In this document: positions 33,266-46,649 of the stretch, one piece after another | Layout: each line of letters starts with the position of its first letter | Numbering within the stretch: the first letter of the stretch is position 1 | DNA from: Carnegiea gigantea | Lineage: Eukaryota; Streptophyta; Magnoliopsida; Caryophyllales; Cactaceae | DNA: 64,000 bases | Assembly: GCA_029747015.1 (NCBI GenBank) | Contig: JAKOGI010000004.1 | Span: 1,402,501-1,466,500, forward strand | Direction of reading: 5' to 3' | The notes under the pieces: generated by a model | The model's database searches: none | What the model saw: the letters and a program-made list of their open reading frames with translations, nothing else | Told to the model about the DNA's origin: nothing | Made by a program: the position numbers and the translations under genes

Positions 33266-35408
33266 ATTTTCGATGTTTGTGGTGATATGGAGAGGTGCTC
33301 ATCATCACACAATGCCAACCATTTTGCTGCTACAGGTACCTCTAGTTAAAGGAAATGAAAGATTGCGAGAGAAGGTAGCGCAGGAACACTAGATAATAGT
33401 TATGACTAAATTTTGGTTATCTATTGTAGAAGATCAATTTTTGATTTGTATTGTTGTAAACTTTATATAAAAACTAGCATATATCCATACTTAATATTCA
33501 CTTTTCTTGCATCTGGCCCCTTGCCTCTTAGTTATTGCTCTGTCTCTAGCTTTTAGATTGCATTTGGTACAAAGGAATTGTAAGGAGGGAATGGGAATGA
33601 GATTGGAGATCCCTCAACTCCCATGGTTCCTACGTGAGATTAGCCTAAATGAGGATATTGGTACCTCCAATTCCGTTACATATGATTTTCAATGAAGGGC
33701 ACGTTTTAGAAGCTGGAAGTGGGAATAGAAGGGAAATGGCTAAATTGCTTATGAACTCGTAACTTAAATTTATACCTTTACTGAAAGTTGCATTTTAAAA
33801 CTATTACAAAATTCAGTTTCAACACGCCAATTTTTTTTTTTTTTTTTGGGGGGGGGGGTTGGGGGGGGAACTCCATGCCTAAACTCAAAAATGACTTCCG
33901 GGTTGCTTCTTCCGTATGCCCCTCAAATATTTCCCACATGCCTAATGCTTGGTGACAGGGGTATAAGTCTTGCTTGTTTGATGTTCTCCAACAAAATGAT
34001 TTATTTACTGTGACAGATTTTTTAGCTGGACAATTTGGCAATCAGTGCCGTTCTCCGCTTTCAGCACCAGTAATGTTACTCTGATATGCTATTCTCCCCG
34101 CCCCCCCCTTTGGGTTTTGGTTCTTATTCTGGTCTTTGTAAGTGTTTTTTGCCCTTCTTTCTGCCTTCTGCTTTGATCAATGATGTATTACTAATGCTTC
34201 TTCATTTGAGGATTGACTATGCCGACGTATGAACTATTGATTCTTTTGGCTGTATTTTTGGCAGCATCATGTAATATGCAGTGTATTTGGTGTTTTAAGT
34301 TTTCGCTTAATTTCGTTGTCTTGTTTCCATTTTCCAAAGCTATATTTCCCTATTTCCAAAATTTGGCGATTTTCCAAAGCTATATTTCACTTTAGATGTG
34401 GGGATCAAGAACATGATATCTGCATTGCTTGAGATGTAGATTGCTGAAGTTCAGGTGTTCTTGATAACAATATGAGAGTGTAGTTGGATGCTCGCATGTG
34501 AAATTCGGCCTCTATTTTGAATTCTATCCTTTCATAATAGTAAGTTCTTCATAAATCATAACTACGGCATGCATGACCGTTTTGCATAAATTGCTTGATT
34601 TTCAAACATATTGCTATGGATATTGGATGGGCAGATAATTAAGAATGCCTATAAAAGTTCTATGCATTAAGCAGTAAGGATAGAAAGGATGATAACACAG
34701 ATCATAGGCCCCATATCCCTCTAGCAACTTTCGCAAACATTTGAAATGCTAAGAGAACGAGAGTTAGACTGTTTAAAAAAAAAAAAAAAAACCAAAACTG
34801 GAATGACATTATCAGACTAAATTCAACCTATTTGAGAGTCAAGGAGGACATAGATCAAGATAGGAGTTTTGGGGGTCTAGGATCAGCGTTGCATGTCGTA
34901 TGTAAATTTGCCATTAAGTCTCCATGTGATTGTAGTTGATAGGGTGTCACTTATTGTGATTGGATCGGAATTAATTGGTTTGTAGCTGGTCCTAAACTTG
35001 TGAGATTTGAGTCACACAAGATTGGTGTCCTTAGATAAGAGCATCATTCCATCATTGAGCAGCTTTCTTTTCTTTCCTTTACTTTTCGTTCTTAAACCTC
35101 ATGTTAGCAATATGCTTATCTCGCTACGTTATTGCGGCGGTATTACTATAGATTTATGTATTTTTGAAGCTCATTGGTTACAACATATGCATTTGGGGAC
35201 CTACATGCCACTTGCATGTTGGCAATTGATCTAATGGTGAAATAAGAGGAGAATTGGACCCAATGCCATTACCTCTTAGATATTACACAATGTTGGGCTT
35301 GTCGCTCAATTGTACTTGTATGTACGATTCAATGGCCCTAAGACGGAGTGTGAGACTAATTTTGGACCACGGCAGGATGCCATAGTGTATTATCTTCTCC
35401 AAACAAAT
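33266..35408. other. 3' flank of PORR gene and intergenic DNA
   Basis: The first 200 bases are the likely 3' UTR. Beyond that no gene is recognised. A T-run followed by G-runs (about 33,831-33,870) is probably the reversed tail of a truncated non-LTR insertion. A direct repeat of TTTTCCAAAGCTATATTT at about 34,331 and 34,371 forms a 40 bp tandem duplication. Confidence 0.5.
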
Positions 35409-35416
35409 GCTTGAGT

Positions 35417-35996
35417 GTCTCTTTTTTTTTTGGGGGGGAGGGGGGGGACGCTGCCCATGATAGTATTTTGACTTACGATAATTTGTAAAAGAGGGGTAAG
35501 ATCTTGGTGAATCGGTGCCTGTTATGCAAAGGTGCAGCAGAATCGGTGAACCACTTATTACTTCATTGCCCTTTTGCAAGAGCTCTTTGGGATTTAACCT
35601 TTAGTTGCTTGGGAGTTTCTTGGGTTATGTCCAGTTCTATTTCGGATCACCTCTTTGCTCAGGAGGGCTTTTTTGGTAGGAAAGCTAAAAAGAAGAATGC
35701 CAGATTATTTCCTCATACAATTTTTTGGAGCATTTGGCGTGGAGGGGGGAAAAAAAAAGCAGAGTCTTTGAGGGTGTGGAGATGCCGCTTCAATGTTTTA
35801 AAGATTATTTCATCAAGTCTCTCTATTTTTGGGACAAAGGGATCTTTTGTTACTCTTCTCTTGAACTTTTAGATTTTGTGGATAGTGTGCATATGAGATG
35901 TGCATAGCCTTTTAGAGGATGCTAGCTTTGCATCCACCCTTTTGTTAATACAATATATTTATTCTTTTCCTGATCCCCCAAAAAAAAAAAAAAAAA
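35417..35996 (+). mobile_element. 5'-truncated L1-type LINE with zf-RVT domain
   Basis: The + strand frame from about 35,500 reads VNRCLLCKGAAESVNHLLLH, then CPFARALWD. This is the cysteine/histidine zinc-binding segment found after the reverse transcriptase of plant L1 elements. A frame change near 35,740 continues with a typical L1 3' end, then GATCCCCC and a 19-base A-run (about 35,979-35,996). GCTTGAGT at 35,409-35,416 and 35,997-36,004 is a likely target duplication. It is the same family as the LINE in both arms. It lacks reverse transcriptase and endonuclease. Confidence 0.85.
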
Positions 35997-36004
35997 GCTT
36001 GAGT

Positions 36005-36635
36005 CTAATTGAAAAGAAGTGGACATAGATGGCAAGATTCAAAGGATTGGAGCTGTATGAGGATGAGAATGAGACCAAGCAAATCAGAATTATCAAAGAA
36101 CGATCCAGTTGATAGTTTGTTGTGAATGGTTCATGAGTGAGTTCCTTTCTTGTTACTTAAGAATTTCCTTGCCTTTGTGATGCAGATTTCATGTTAAAAA
36201 CTGCTTCCAAGAGATTGATGCATATTGTTCGCGAACAGAAACAATTATCATGAGGTACAGAATAACTAAGCTTGTTTCTTTGTAATTATTTCATTCCTTT
36301 ACCCCTGCCCCTCTGCGCTGTTGCTTCTAGATTTCGACTTATGCTGCATCGAAGCAATGAATGTTCATTGATGTGCTTTTTGCTAAATGAAGATGTTGCT
36401 TTTGTAACAATCCTATCCCTTAGATTGGCTCTTTATCGTATCAAACCTCTTAGAAGTTCCTAAGGCTTTTATCTTGGGATTTTTGATTCAAATAATAAAA
36501 ACAGAACTCATAGTACTACACGATTATATCTTTTGCCCTGAACTACATCACTGCCCTTTCAAATGTGCTTGATTATATATAGTAACCGACATGTAAGCCA
36601 TATTACAGCTCTACAATATCTGTCTCTGTGATATG
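36005..36635. other. Spacer end, nothing recognised
   Basis: AT-rich DNA between the LINE 3' end and the start of the right arm. No gene or repeat identified. Confidence 0.45.
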
Positions 36636-36960
36636 GGTTATCAGTTGGCTGGAGGACAATGGTCACTACGTACTTTCATTTTCGCCTTTCTGTATCCTTG
36701 TAGACTTGTTATTCCATGCCATGATGACCTATCGCTCCTTGGTTCAGGTGTACACAAACATTTGTAGGTTGACCAACAGTAAGAAATCGATTAATTCCCT
36801 AAGGGTGAAGGGCACCATCGTTGGATGGATATAGCAGCTCCAAGTCTTATTTCTACCCATTCCTGGCAGTGGGTAAATGCCATATGAACTCTTTTACCTT
36901 AAAACTTTGTGTGAGAATCTGAGATGCTAGGGTATTTCGACTCTAAATAGTGCAAGCACA

Positions 36961-37020
36961 TGCCAAAAGAACATGGTATTAGACAGAGTGTGCCAAAAGA
37001 ACATGGTATTAGACAGAGTG
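36961..37020. repeat. Perfect 30 bp tandem duplication, right arm only
   Basis: Bases 36,961-36,990 are repeated exactly at 36,991-37,020 (unit begins TGCCAAAAGAACATGG). The left arm has one copy (about 26,331-26,360), so the duplication arose after the arms separated. Confidence 0.93.
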
Positions 37021-37100
37021 TACCAAAAGTTAATGTAGGTGTAATCCTGCAATTGGAAGAAGTATGCCATTCTTGGTTTCTTTTACACCCCAATCATTAT

Positions 37101-37263
37101 GTCCGATCAAGCATTCTTAGAATTTGATGTGATTTATTTCAAATATGAGTCATCTTAGTCTGGAACATGATGCCATCAAATGTGATGTTCTCAGCTTAGC
37201 ACATCACATCTCTTGGGTATATATATATATATATAAATATATATAGATATATATATATTATAT

Positions 37264-37299
<36 letters not shown>

Positions 37300-37443
37300 A
37301 TATATATATATATATATATCTACTTAAGGCAAAATAGTAACCTGCTTGTTGTTTGTTTGGCCCTAGGGCTGGATGCTGACCCGTTCCTTGGTTGTTCACC
37401 CAAGGGAGAAGTAACTTGTTTGTTGGTTGTTCACCTCCTTTAT
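37101..37443. repeat. Right-arm-only 343 bp segment with AT microsatellite
   Basis: The left arm reads CAATCATTATAATTCCCATC across this point. The right arm has 343 extra bases between CAATCATTAT and AATTCCCATC, with TTAT/TTTAT at both edges. That fits a microhomology-mediated deletion in the left arm or an insertion here. It contains an (AT)n microsatellite at about 37,218-37,320 with a few interruptions. Confidence 0.75.
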
Positions 37444-39646
37444 AATTCCCATCCAGGTACTAAAAATGGGTAACTTGGGTGTGTCGTGTACATGTTTGGA
37501 GTTTGCGGATGCCGCCTCTTTATTTTTGGGCTTCTTGTGGTTGTGTTATTATATATAAAGAATCAAAGCGGGAAGAGACAGTAGGAGGTTATATGTTAAA
37601 TTATGTGAGGTGTATAACATGTGTTGTGAATGAAAGTGTGCAAATACATCTTAGAAGACACTCCCCCCCCCCCCCCAAAATTTTTGGGTCAAGCAGTAAG
37701 GTGAATTCTACTAGCAGAGTAGACATTGCTTGCGAGCAAGCAGCAGTATGCTTTCTTAGTGGACTTTTCTCCTTTTTGTCCAGCTTGGCCAAATGTAAAT
37801 AACCATCTCTGAGCCAATTGTTCAAGTGCATGGTACCAGCCAACACTACTATAATTTCCACTTCTCTAATTCCTTTTTTTGTGTGTGTGTTTTTGGGGGG
37901 GGGGGGGGGTGGAACAGTTTTCTAATTCCTGGTTGAGAGGCTGACCAATCCTCTGAAACAAAGGGGCAAACCAAATATATGTTCCTTAGATTCTTGCCCA
38001 TCATGCAGAGTACACAAAAAGTCATTCCCCATTCCCCAATCCCTGAGTGCTCCACTTCCTTTCTAGAGGAGACTGTTGTGAAAAATCTTCCAAAATTACA
38101 GATTCCATTTATATGGAATTCACAAACTCCAATCAATTTCCCCATTCCCTGAAATTAGCATTCGGTAACAATGATAGCTAAGATGCTTGTTGCCGTCTCA
38201 TGTGTGAATATCAAGCAAACTAATGAGCAGTTCTGTCCTCGACCTTGTGTGAGACTGTGAGTTGAAGAGATTATTCACTTTGCATTGATACCAGACTTGA
38301 CCGTCCACCTACGAACTGGATCAAAGCACTTACCCAGCCATCCCTCTAGTCAAACCAATATTGACACTTGCTTCATTCCCAGTTGACCATTGAAACCCTT
38401 GTCGAAACTGGCAACCTGCATAGCCCTTTCCTTCTGAACTGGGGGGTTTGGTGTCATTCAAAGCCAGCTTCACTGGGGAGGCTATGGAGTATTCAACTTC
38501 ATAAATTTTGCAGACTAAAAGCTCTGCCTAATTATGGATACACTAGCCTTGCGACATCAATAATGCATCATCAAAACATGAAATATCTACGATAACAAGC
38601 CCACCCATTGCTTCGGCATATGGAGAATCTGTGTACACCGAATGAACTAATGTGTTTCGTTCCACATTGGTCCTGAAGAACCTCGTGATAATTGCAAAAA
38701 TCATTTGTGAAATTCTATTTGATACCTGAAAAATTGATGTCACAGGATTACTTAATGTCACCAGAGTCACATTAATCAAAACAAATTTTACATGCCAGAG
38801 GAAAGAGCTTAGTTTTCCAACCTTGAAGCTGCCTTTGTACAGGCCTAGAGGATGTTTTTGAGCATGGAACACAATTAGGTTACCAAGATAATTGCCAAAG
38901 ACCTCCTCTATATAGAACTAAAGATCAATCATAAAAAAGACTTGTTTGTGTTAGAAAACTTATAGTAGCACTAATTCTTCAGGGTGGTTGTCTGTCTACT
39001 AAATGTGTAATTTTATTAGCAAGCTTGTGCTAAGTAGGGATGCTTAGTAGGAGGTTTATTTCTTGATGCTCTGAGTGTGTGACCAATTGAGGTGTTCTAG
39101 GTTGTCTCTGATTTCAGTTGGAGATTACAAAAGGTACAAGACAGTGGTCAACCCCAGAAAAGAAAAAGAAATCAAGTTTTAGGCTTGACTCCTTCAGTTT
39201 TTTTTTAAATTTTTTTTGGGAGGGGGTTGGAACAGAAAACACTTGGGTTATTTTTCTGCCTCAGGGACATCCATAGGGTGTCTTGGCAATGTGACGGACA
39301 TTTACTGGTATCATTACTCTAGATAATGCATGACACATGTTTGGCATGTTGCATGGGATTTTGTGAAGGTTGTAGTGAGTGCTATGTGATTTTGGTTAAA
39401 TGATAAATAGTTTGACCTTAACGGCTGTGGTATATGGAATACTGGGAAGGTACACTTCTTGGATCTCTGAGATTAAGCCTTCAAAGCTTTTGGAATGTTG
39501 CCTGACATTATGCTTTTTTGGCACGTGCTCAAATTATTTAATGTCGAAGAACCTGACCTTCTCACGTGGGATTTTGGGATAAAAAGGTTCGTATGGCTTT
39601 CATCTACTTATGGAGAATGGACAGAAATGAGCATAAGGTGTCTTAG
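37444..39646. other. Intergenic part of right arm
   Basis: Mirror of 24,063-26,220. No recognised gene. It holds two compound homopolymer tracts (about 37,661-37,681 and 37,889-37,909) matching those in the left arm, with different lengths. The open frames at 38,368-38,595 (+) and 38,543-38,872 (-) are mirrored in the left arm, family unknown. Confidence 0.45.
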
Positions 39647-39665
39647 AACTGCTGCACCAATTAGA

Positions 39666-40194
39666 TGGGTAAGATCCTAACCTTTGATAATTTACAATAG
39701 AGAGGTAAGATCTTGGTGAATAGATGTTTTATGTGCAAAAATGGTCTAGAAACTACAGACCCTTTACTTCTCATTGCCTGATAGCTAGATGCCTGTGGGA
39801 TTTAGCCTGTAGCTGCTTGGGCCTACACTGGGTGATGCCAAGTTCTATGAGGCATTAGTGATCGATGTGGGAAGGTTTTTTGGGAGAAGGGCCAAGTTTA
39901 AAGTCTTCTGAGCCATTCCTCATGCTATTTTTTAAATTTATTGTGGAGGGTGAGAAATGTTGAGAGTTTTTGATGGGATGAAAACCTCCTTGGAGCGGTT
40001 AAAGGATAAGTGGCTCAAGACTCTTCTTTTGGGAAGAGGAGGTTGTTTGTTCTTGCTCGTCGGAAGTTATTAATTTTGTGGATACCTTATTCTTGGGCTG
40101 TGATTAGCTTTGTGGGATGTTGTATTAGCATCCTTCCTTGTATATCCCCCCCTTTTTAATATATTTCATCTTTTTCTTTTCAAAAAAAAAAACA
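39666..40194 (+). mobile_element. 5'-truncated LINE, uninterrupted copy in right arm
   Basis: Flanked by perfect 19 bp target duplications, AACTGCTGCACCAATTAGA, at 39,647-39,665 and 40,195-40,213. It ends in a short A-run. The interior aligns with the L1 3' end at 35.5 kb (both have GGTAAGATCTTGGTGAAT followed by the zinc-binding region) but the frame is degraded. This is the unsplit version of the left-arm LINE. Confidence 0.9.
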
Positions 40195-40699
40195 AACTGC
40201 TGCACCAATTAGAGTATGATGTCCTTTTAGTTGTAGGGAATTAGTCAACTTTCTACAATTGGTGGACCTACATAAGTCCCCACATTCACATGAGCCTAAG
40301 AGGTATTGGCCAAAGCATTGAAGAACATGTCAGTGGGAGCTAGTTCTTTAGAGCAGAGTTCATTTAATGGGGTTAGAAGAAAAGTAAGACACGAAAGGGG
40401 AGAAATGCAGTTTGCGAAGCCAAACAATAGTCACTCTAATTTAGCCTAGATGGCTGTTATTCTCATATGTATCGTCAAGCACGTGTAAGGAAGTTGGTGA
40501 TAATTTTACTCATGCAGTTCTATAGGTATGCTTTTGAGCATCTGAGTCACGGGTTCTGACATTAGAAAGAGGGAATTTGGGGGATAAGAATGTTACTGCT
40601 GGTCTCTTCTTTCATTTTAGATTTGTTCTTACTTCGAAGGGTCAAAAAGATCTGGACATTGTGGGTTGCATATTATTCCACTTAGTTTCATGCATTAGC

Positions 40700-40900
40700 C
40701 GATTTTAATACCTTTGTGATACTGGCCAACAGGGTAGAGAGCTTGGTAGTTGTCAGTTCGCCTCCTGTGCAGGGCTACCCAGGTTCAAATTTGGATCACA
40801 GCAATACTCTTGCAAGGAGGACTATTGAGGTGCCAGTGGACCAATCCTGATCCTCTCCGCCTGATCCAAATTCTGTCCATTGTACCCTTAGGCTCAGTGG
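40700..40900 (+). repeat. tRNA-derived SINE-like sequence (right-arm copy)
   Basis: A-box-like TAGAGAGCTTGGTAG at about 40,735 and B-box-like GGTTCAAATTT at 40,782-40,792, as in the left arm. Boundaries approximate. Confidence 0.5.
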
Positions 40901-41604
40901 CCTGATCCAACCAAAGAAAATTCCTTTGAAAACTTTAGGGTGTATTATTAGATTCTTACGACAGCACATCTGTTTTCACATGTGTTATGATCCAATGATT
41001 CTAATATTCTTGATGGAATCATCTTCTTCTTCCTCTTGTTCCCCCCCCAGGCCTTTTTTTTGGGGGGGGGCGGGCGTACTTGCGTGGAGGGGCACACAAG
41101 AAGTAAGCGAGGAACACTAGGGATGAATTTCAAACTCAAGGTTAAATTTAAATTTCAGTGATTTTTGCCAACTATTTTTGCCACTGTGGTTGCAGACGTC
41201 TTTTGTTTGATATTGATGTGAATGGTACCAACTACCAAGAATTTGAGCTTAATTCAAGGTTTCAACAAGGTTGTTGATTGTTGAGCAATCAAAGTAACCA
41301 AATCAGATTTCTACACTGAAAAGGGGTTTTCTTTCCAATATACGATCATCTTCAATTGTCCCTTTATTATCTTGTGACCTGTTCCTTAATTGGCAAATAC
41401 TTGCAAAAGTTCATTGATGCATAGTTACAACTCATTCAGTGTGCTTTTTAATGAAATATACAACAAGTCTCCCTGATGCAAACATTACATTCTATCCTTC
41501 CTGAAAAGCATGGATTAGAGACTGGTGCAAGTACCTGCTTTTTATCCTGGGCTAAGGTAAGCACTTTCTTAAATCACTTTATTCTAATCCTCAGGAATTT
41601 ATAA

Positions 41605-42029
41605 ATGTCCAGAAATTCCAAGATTTGCAGAAAGAAAGTACTAATCAAACCACAGAGATCTTGCAAGCTGGTATCAAGAGACTTGTTGATGACTAAACAA
41701 AGCAAAGCATTGAGACTGCAACTATACGCCAAAGGTACTACACTATCAAGGGAGGGTGCCAGAATGAAGGAAATGTGGTTCTGGTGGAGATTGATGGAGC
41801 ATTAGACACTAGACTTGTTGGAATAGAGAGACCTAGCGACAATAGATCCGGTAACTTAGCCTTTATTCACTCAATCTACTCTACGAATTACAAACAGGAT
41901 GCTGGGCATTGGAGTTCCTGTCGAAGCAAACGTGGAACTTACGGAAGTTTTTTTTTTCTTTTTCTTTTTTTGTTTTGGGGGGGGGGGGGCTTCAGGTTTG
42001 AATCCCCGAACTCTTTGGTTAAATTTTAA
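41605..42029 (+). other. Arm-conserved open-frame fragment (right-arm copy)
   Basis: Mirror of 15,887-16,311. The frame at 41,775-42,029 contains LVEIDGALDTRLVGIERPSD and is interrupted by a T-run/G-run tract at about 41,949-41,990. Family not recognised. It lies next to the empty copia target site. Confidence 0.3.
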
Positions 42030-42622
42030 TAGCTGTACCCATTATGCTAAAATTTATGTGTGTTACGAGTAACAAATTGTACATTCAAGTAAGTTCAGGA
42101 AAAAGAAGGGACTTTCGGGGGCTCAATCCCAACAAAGATCTGCCAGTGCTTTGAAGGCAGCAGTCGGACTTGATGAAGATGCTTCTCAATCACGTCCAGA
42201 GAGGCAGGCAAGCAAGCTTAGAGATTAGCCATTACGGTCAAACGAGAGCCCCACAATGGTTGCATCCTTCTACCGGTAACTATTGGAATGCATGAACAAT
42301 TTTCGTTGTCTTGCGTGAACCATTTGTAGATACTGGTGTAATTTGCCCGTGCTAGTGGTAGTAATGGTCAACTAAGCACTTTAATTTCGACCCCCCAAAA
42401 AAAAAAAAAAAAAACCTAAGCACTTTAATTGGGACGATCAATTTGTTGCTCAGTCGCCTTTCAAGAGGCAGGTTGCCTTAGCAAGGAACAAGTCATGTTA
42501 AAGATTACATTAATAGATGGATTTTTCTACAACATTGAAACTTGAAAGCACTTCTGATGTATAAAAGGGAGAAAAGGAAAATCGGGTCAAGCGTCTTGTG
42601 TGCAAAATCTTTTAAAAAGATC

Positions 42623-42997
42623 AAGGTCGTGTTTGAAAAATAGCTGTTAGCTATTAGTTATTTTGTTTAAATTAGCTGTTTTTAAAAAAAGTGTTTGGTA
42701 AAATTAGTTGTTTCTAAAAAATTTGTTAGTAAAGTTTTATTTATGCTCTTATCTATAAATTACTTTTGAATAATGTGATCTTTTCAAACTTCTGGATAAT
42801 TATGTCATTTTTACAAAAAGTTATTACCAAAGAGCTAATAAGAATAACTTTTTCAAAAAGAGCTTTTTGGAGCGAAACAGCTAATACAAACGGCTATTTA
42901 TCAAACATTTTTTGGCTATTTAACATGGTCAAAACAGCTAAAATCATCCCAAACAACTATTTTTACTCAAACAGCTGTTGTTATCAAACGCCCCCCA
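42623..42997. mobile_element. hAT-like MITE, longer copy
   Basis: Left end AAGGTCGTGTTTGAAAAATAG, right end (opposite strand) GGGGGCGTTTGATAACAACAG. The interior is dense in AACAGCTA/TAGCTGTT motifs. It is about 146 bp longer than the left-arm copy. Confidence 0.5.
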
Positions 42998-42999
42998 AA

Positions 43000-45900
43000 A
43001 GCGATCCTTAGGAATTAGGATGTAATGATTTTAAATGGCGAAAAAGTTCATAACGTTTGTATTATAGGTAATTATTTTGCATTTTGCAATTCAATAGCAG
43101 TGTTGGTGGAAAAAAAGGGTAATTATTTTGCATTTTGCAATTCAATAGCAGTGTTGGTGGGAAAAAAAAAAAGAAGCATTTAGCAAAATTTTTCGTGCTT
43201 GCAAAATAAATGAAGTGTTTGATTTTATGCTATTTGAAGCGATCCTTGGAAAGTTTACATTCCTATTAATATACTAAAATTCTATTTTATTGATGTACCT
43301 TAATTCTTTATGAAGACATCTTAAACTTCAACACCAAGCATGTTTGCTTGCCTATTACCATTTCTAAGAGCATATTGCAAGATTAATCCTCTGAATTCAA
43401 TCGTACTTGTGACATCGTTATTGCTGAACTGTAAGTTATATTTATCTTTGGATAAATTATTTTTGTTTTTAGTCAAATGAATGTAGTGTCATTCTTGTTG
43501 AATTATGGAAAACTTAAACAGGTTAAACATTGAAAAAAACCCGTCATTTCCGTCGCGTGAAATGGACTTCTATACTTCGATCCTCGTATGTGATCACATA
43601 TATAATTAATGTGCATTCATTGACTTGAGCATACAAAGAGCTGTATATTGAGATAATTACAAGAGTTGCTATTCAGAGTACCTAGAGTTGGGTGTTCATG
43701 GTTCGGGCACTTGAATCAACAGTTTTTTAATTTGTCTAATAATTTTGTTGTATTCATAACTATTGCAATTTATACTACGTATAAAATTTTATTGTGTTGC
43801 GTCAACAAACACTTGATATTATCACACAGTGCCTTGCTACCATTTACATTTCAAGGACTCCACACCTCCATAAAGCATAAATTTTCTAGCATTATATTTA
43901 TGCCCAACCCATTGTCTAGATGCTACTAGGCCTCCTAGAGGACCTAGACACCAAATAAAATAACACAACAGAGTTAAAGTACGTGCCTTGTTGGAACTTG
44001 GGGATGAGTCTTTAGGGAAGGGAAATTTTTTTTTTAAAAAAAAGTTTCAATTTTTTTTTTTATTAACTTACCACAATTTAAAGGTAATATAGCAAAATTT
44101 TCAACAACATTGTGTAAACTTTTTTATCATTCGGGTATTAAAATTTAAACTCCATATAAATCACCTCACTATATATATACTAATTAATAGGATGTTAAGT
44201 TAAAAACAAAATTGACTTAGTCTTTTGATGATATAAATATTTCATCATGATGACCAAAATCTATAACTCTCTTCCATTCGTCTAGTAGTTTAATGACATA
44301 TACATTGTAAAGTTTATAAATTATGTAAAGCAGTGACGGTCACTTCCACCATCCACTTTAGTACGAATATGAAAACTTTAGACAACCATCATTAACTCTA
44401 TGTAAGAAGCTGTTATTCAGCCAAACAAAAAAAACTCTATAGGAAGCTATCAGTGAAATTGTGATAGTAGATATTAAAGAGAAATGAATGAAAACTAGTC
44501 TTGTAAGTTTTCTTACTTAACTTTGTAAGCTTTACTAGATGAAATATCAGGTACCCCCCACCCCCCAAAATATGTAAATTAAAGTGTTTCATCTTTAAAA
44601 ATTTTAAAATATTGTTCTTTATGGCTCTCAATTTTAAAGGTTCTCTCTTATTAAAAAAAAAGGAGAAAATTAACAAATAAATGAAGACTAGATACCGCTA
44701 GTAATTCTATGGTACATACCCATGTACCTGGTTAGGTACACACCTATAGATATAGTATTCCAATATAATCGATTCGGTGTCTAATCGCCTACCTTACTTC
44801 TAGATGTGGACATCAAAAATTATCGACGTATGTAAGAAAAGATGCACTGCAGACACCAAAAAGTATAATACAGCCAAGCAAAGATACATTTCCGATAAAA
44901 AAAAAAAAAGAGACACTAAAATTTTCAATAAATTGTTGAATGGATCCACTAAAAATTATCAACTAATTAATAACAATCTCAAATTATCTTATTCATAAAA
45001 TAACTAGTAGCTAATGAACATAATAATTAATGACATTATTATTATATTGAAGGCCACCAGCATCAAGAACCCAACGAACAAAAATATAATCCTTATGCAC
45101 TATTAATATAAGAACCTAACCCTTACCCAACAAATGATATTGATTCTTGTTGAATTTGTGAATATTAGAACTGATTGCTTATTTAAAATTATAGATGTGG
45201 ATGCTACTATATATATTCATATTTGGTGATGGTGAATTTTTCGTGATTTTGCATCTTAATTTTGTTCTAATAACTCTTTTATGCTATGCAGTGAACCTTT
45301 AACCGACTGTAGTGAACTTTTGCTCGATTATAATGAACCTTTGTCCACTTGAACGTGGGTTACACGCGTAGTGTACGTAACTAGCCATGCGTTTGTAGCA
45401 TAAAATTTTCTAAATACCGCATCATTCTCTCTCTTTTTGGGGGGCGGGTCCGAATCAAATTCTCTCTTTGAAGAAACCTAAATTTCTTTTCTCATCAAAA
45501 AGAGTCACTGTACCGGATGTACTAACGAAACCATAATTAGAGTGTTAGTTAATTAAAAGTGGATTAAGTGATTTAGAATCAAGAAACTTAGTAAGTGAAA
45601 CTTTCGCTTACTTGGTCTCAAGTACTTGAAAATTCCGATTCATCCAACCTCATAAAATATAAAATTTAATTTTTTAAATTAGTTTACTGGTTTGTCAGTG
45701 TGATTATTATTTCACTCTTCACAAATGAGCTTGTTAACTAGGAGATCTGCCAGCAAAAATTTAAAATTTTCAACTTTACAAACTGTTTTTTTGGATCGAA
45801 CTTACAGACTTTTAAAATGTAAATAAATGTGTAGTTTTTGAAACTTAATTAAACCGATTTTTTAAATTGGTCAAGCATGAAATATTTTGGTTTGGTTAAC

Positions 45901-46100
45901 TAAATTGATCTGGTTACCTGATTTTTAGAATAGGTTTTCTTGCATGCTCCTAGTTATAGCTTTCACAGTCTTGTCAAACGATAAATAGGGGAAGCAAAAA
46001 AGTTTACTCTCTTAAAATCCACAAAACTGGCCCAATAGGAATGAAATATGCATGCTAAAAATGGAAATAAAATGGATATGGAAAGAGTATTACTAAAATG
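43000..46100. other. Intergenic part of right arm
   Basis: Mirror of 11,990-15,062, no gene recognised. It includes the 51 bp tandem duplication at about 43,070-43,170 and a short segment (43,504-43,561) inverted relative to the left arm. Confidence 0.45.
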
Positions 46101-46648
46101 AGTATATATAGTATGGATATGGGTACCTATAGGTTCCACCCGCCAATACCCGCTCCATACCCGTTTTATCAATAGCCGCGCCGTACCTACCCCATATCCA
46201 CTTCATGTAAGGCATGTACTAGTTCCTTTAAAGTTCGACTTTGTTGCTTAAACTTGAATATCTTGCTAGTCGCTTTGACTTGTATTGTATTCAAGATTTC
46301 ATAGAATATTTTGTTAAAAACTGTAATTGTCAAAGGCTAATTTGTTGCTTGAATTTGGAAAACTTTTATTGGATTTGGTGTGATATGATGTGTTGTTGGA
46401 AACTTGGTGTTAATGTAAGATATTGACTCTTTGATATTGAATATAGGTATAAAATGAATTTAATTCTTTTTGATCTATATATACCCGAATAAAATCCGCA
46501 TACATGCTATACCCAATGAGTATGGGTATGGATATGGATATGACTATAACTTTAAAATACCCAAAAGGTATAGGTTTGAGTATAGATATCGATTTTGAAA
46601 ATAGGTATGGGTGAGAGTACAACTAAATATGTCCTACACCCACTCCAT
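46100..46648. mobile_element. Decayed hAT-family element (right-arm copy)
   Basis: Mirror of 11,434-11,990, with GGGTATGG/ATACCCATAC repeats and the TATATACCCGAATAAAATCC block. The ends are degraded. Confidence 0.55.
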
Positions 46649-46649
46649 T

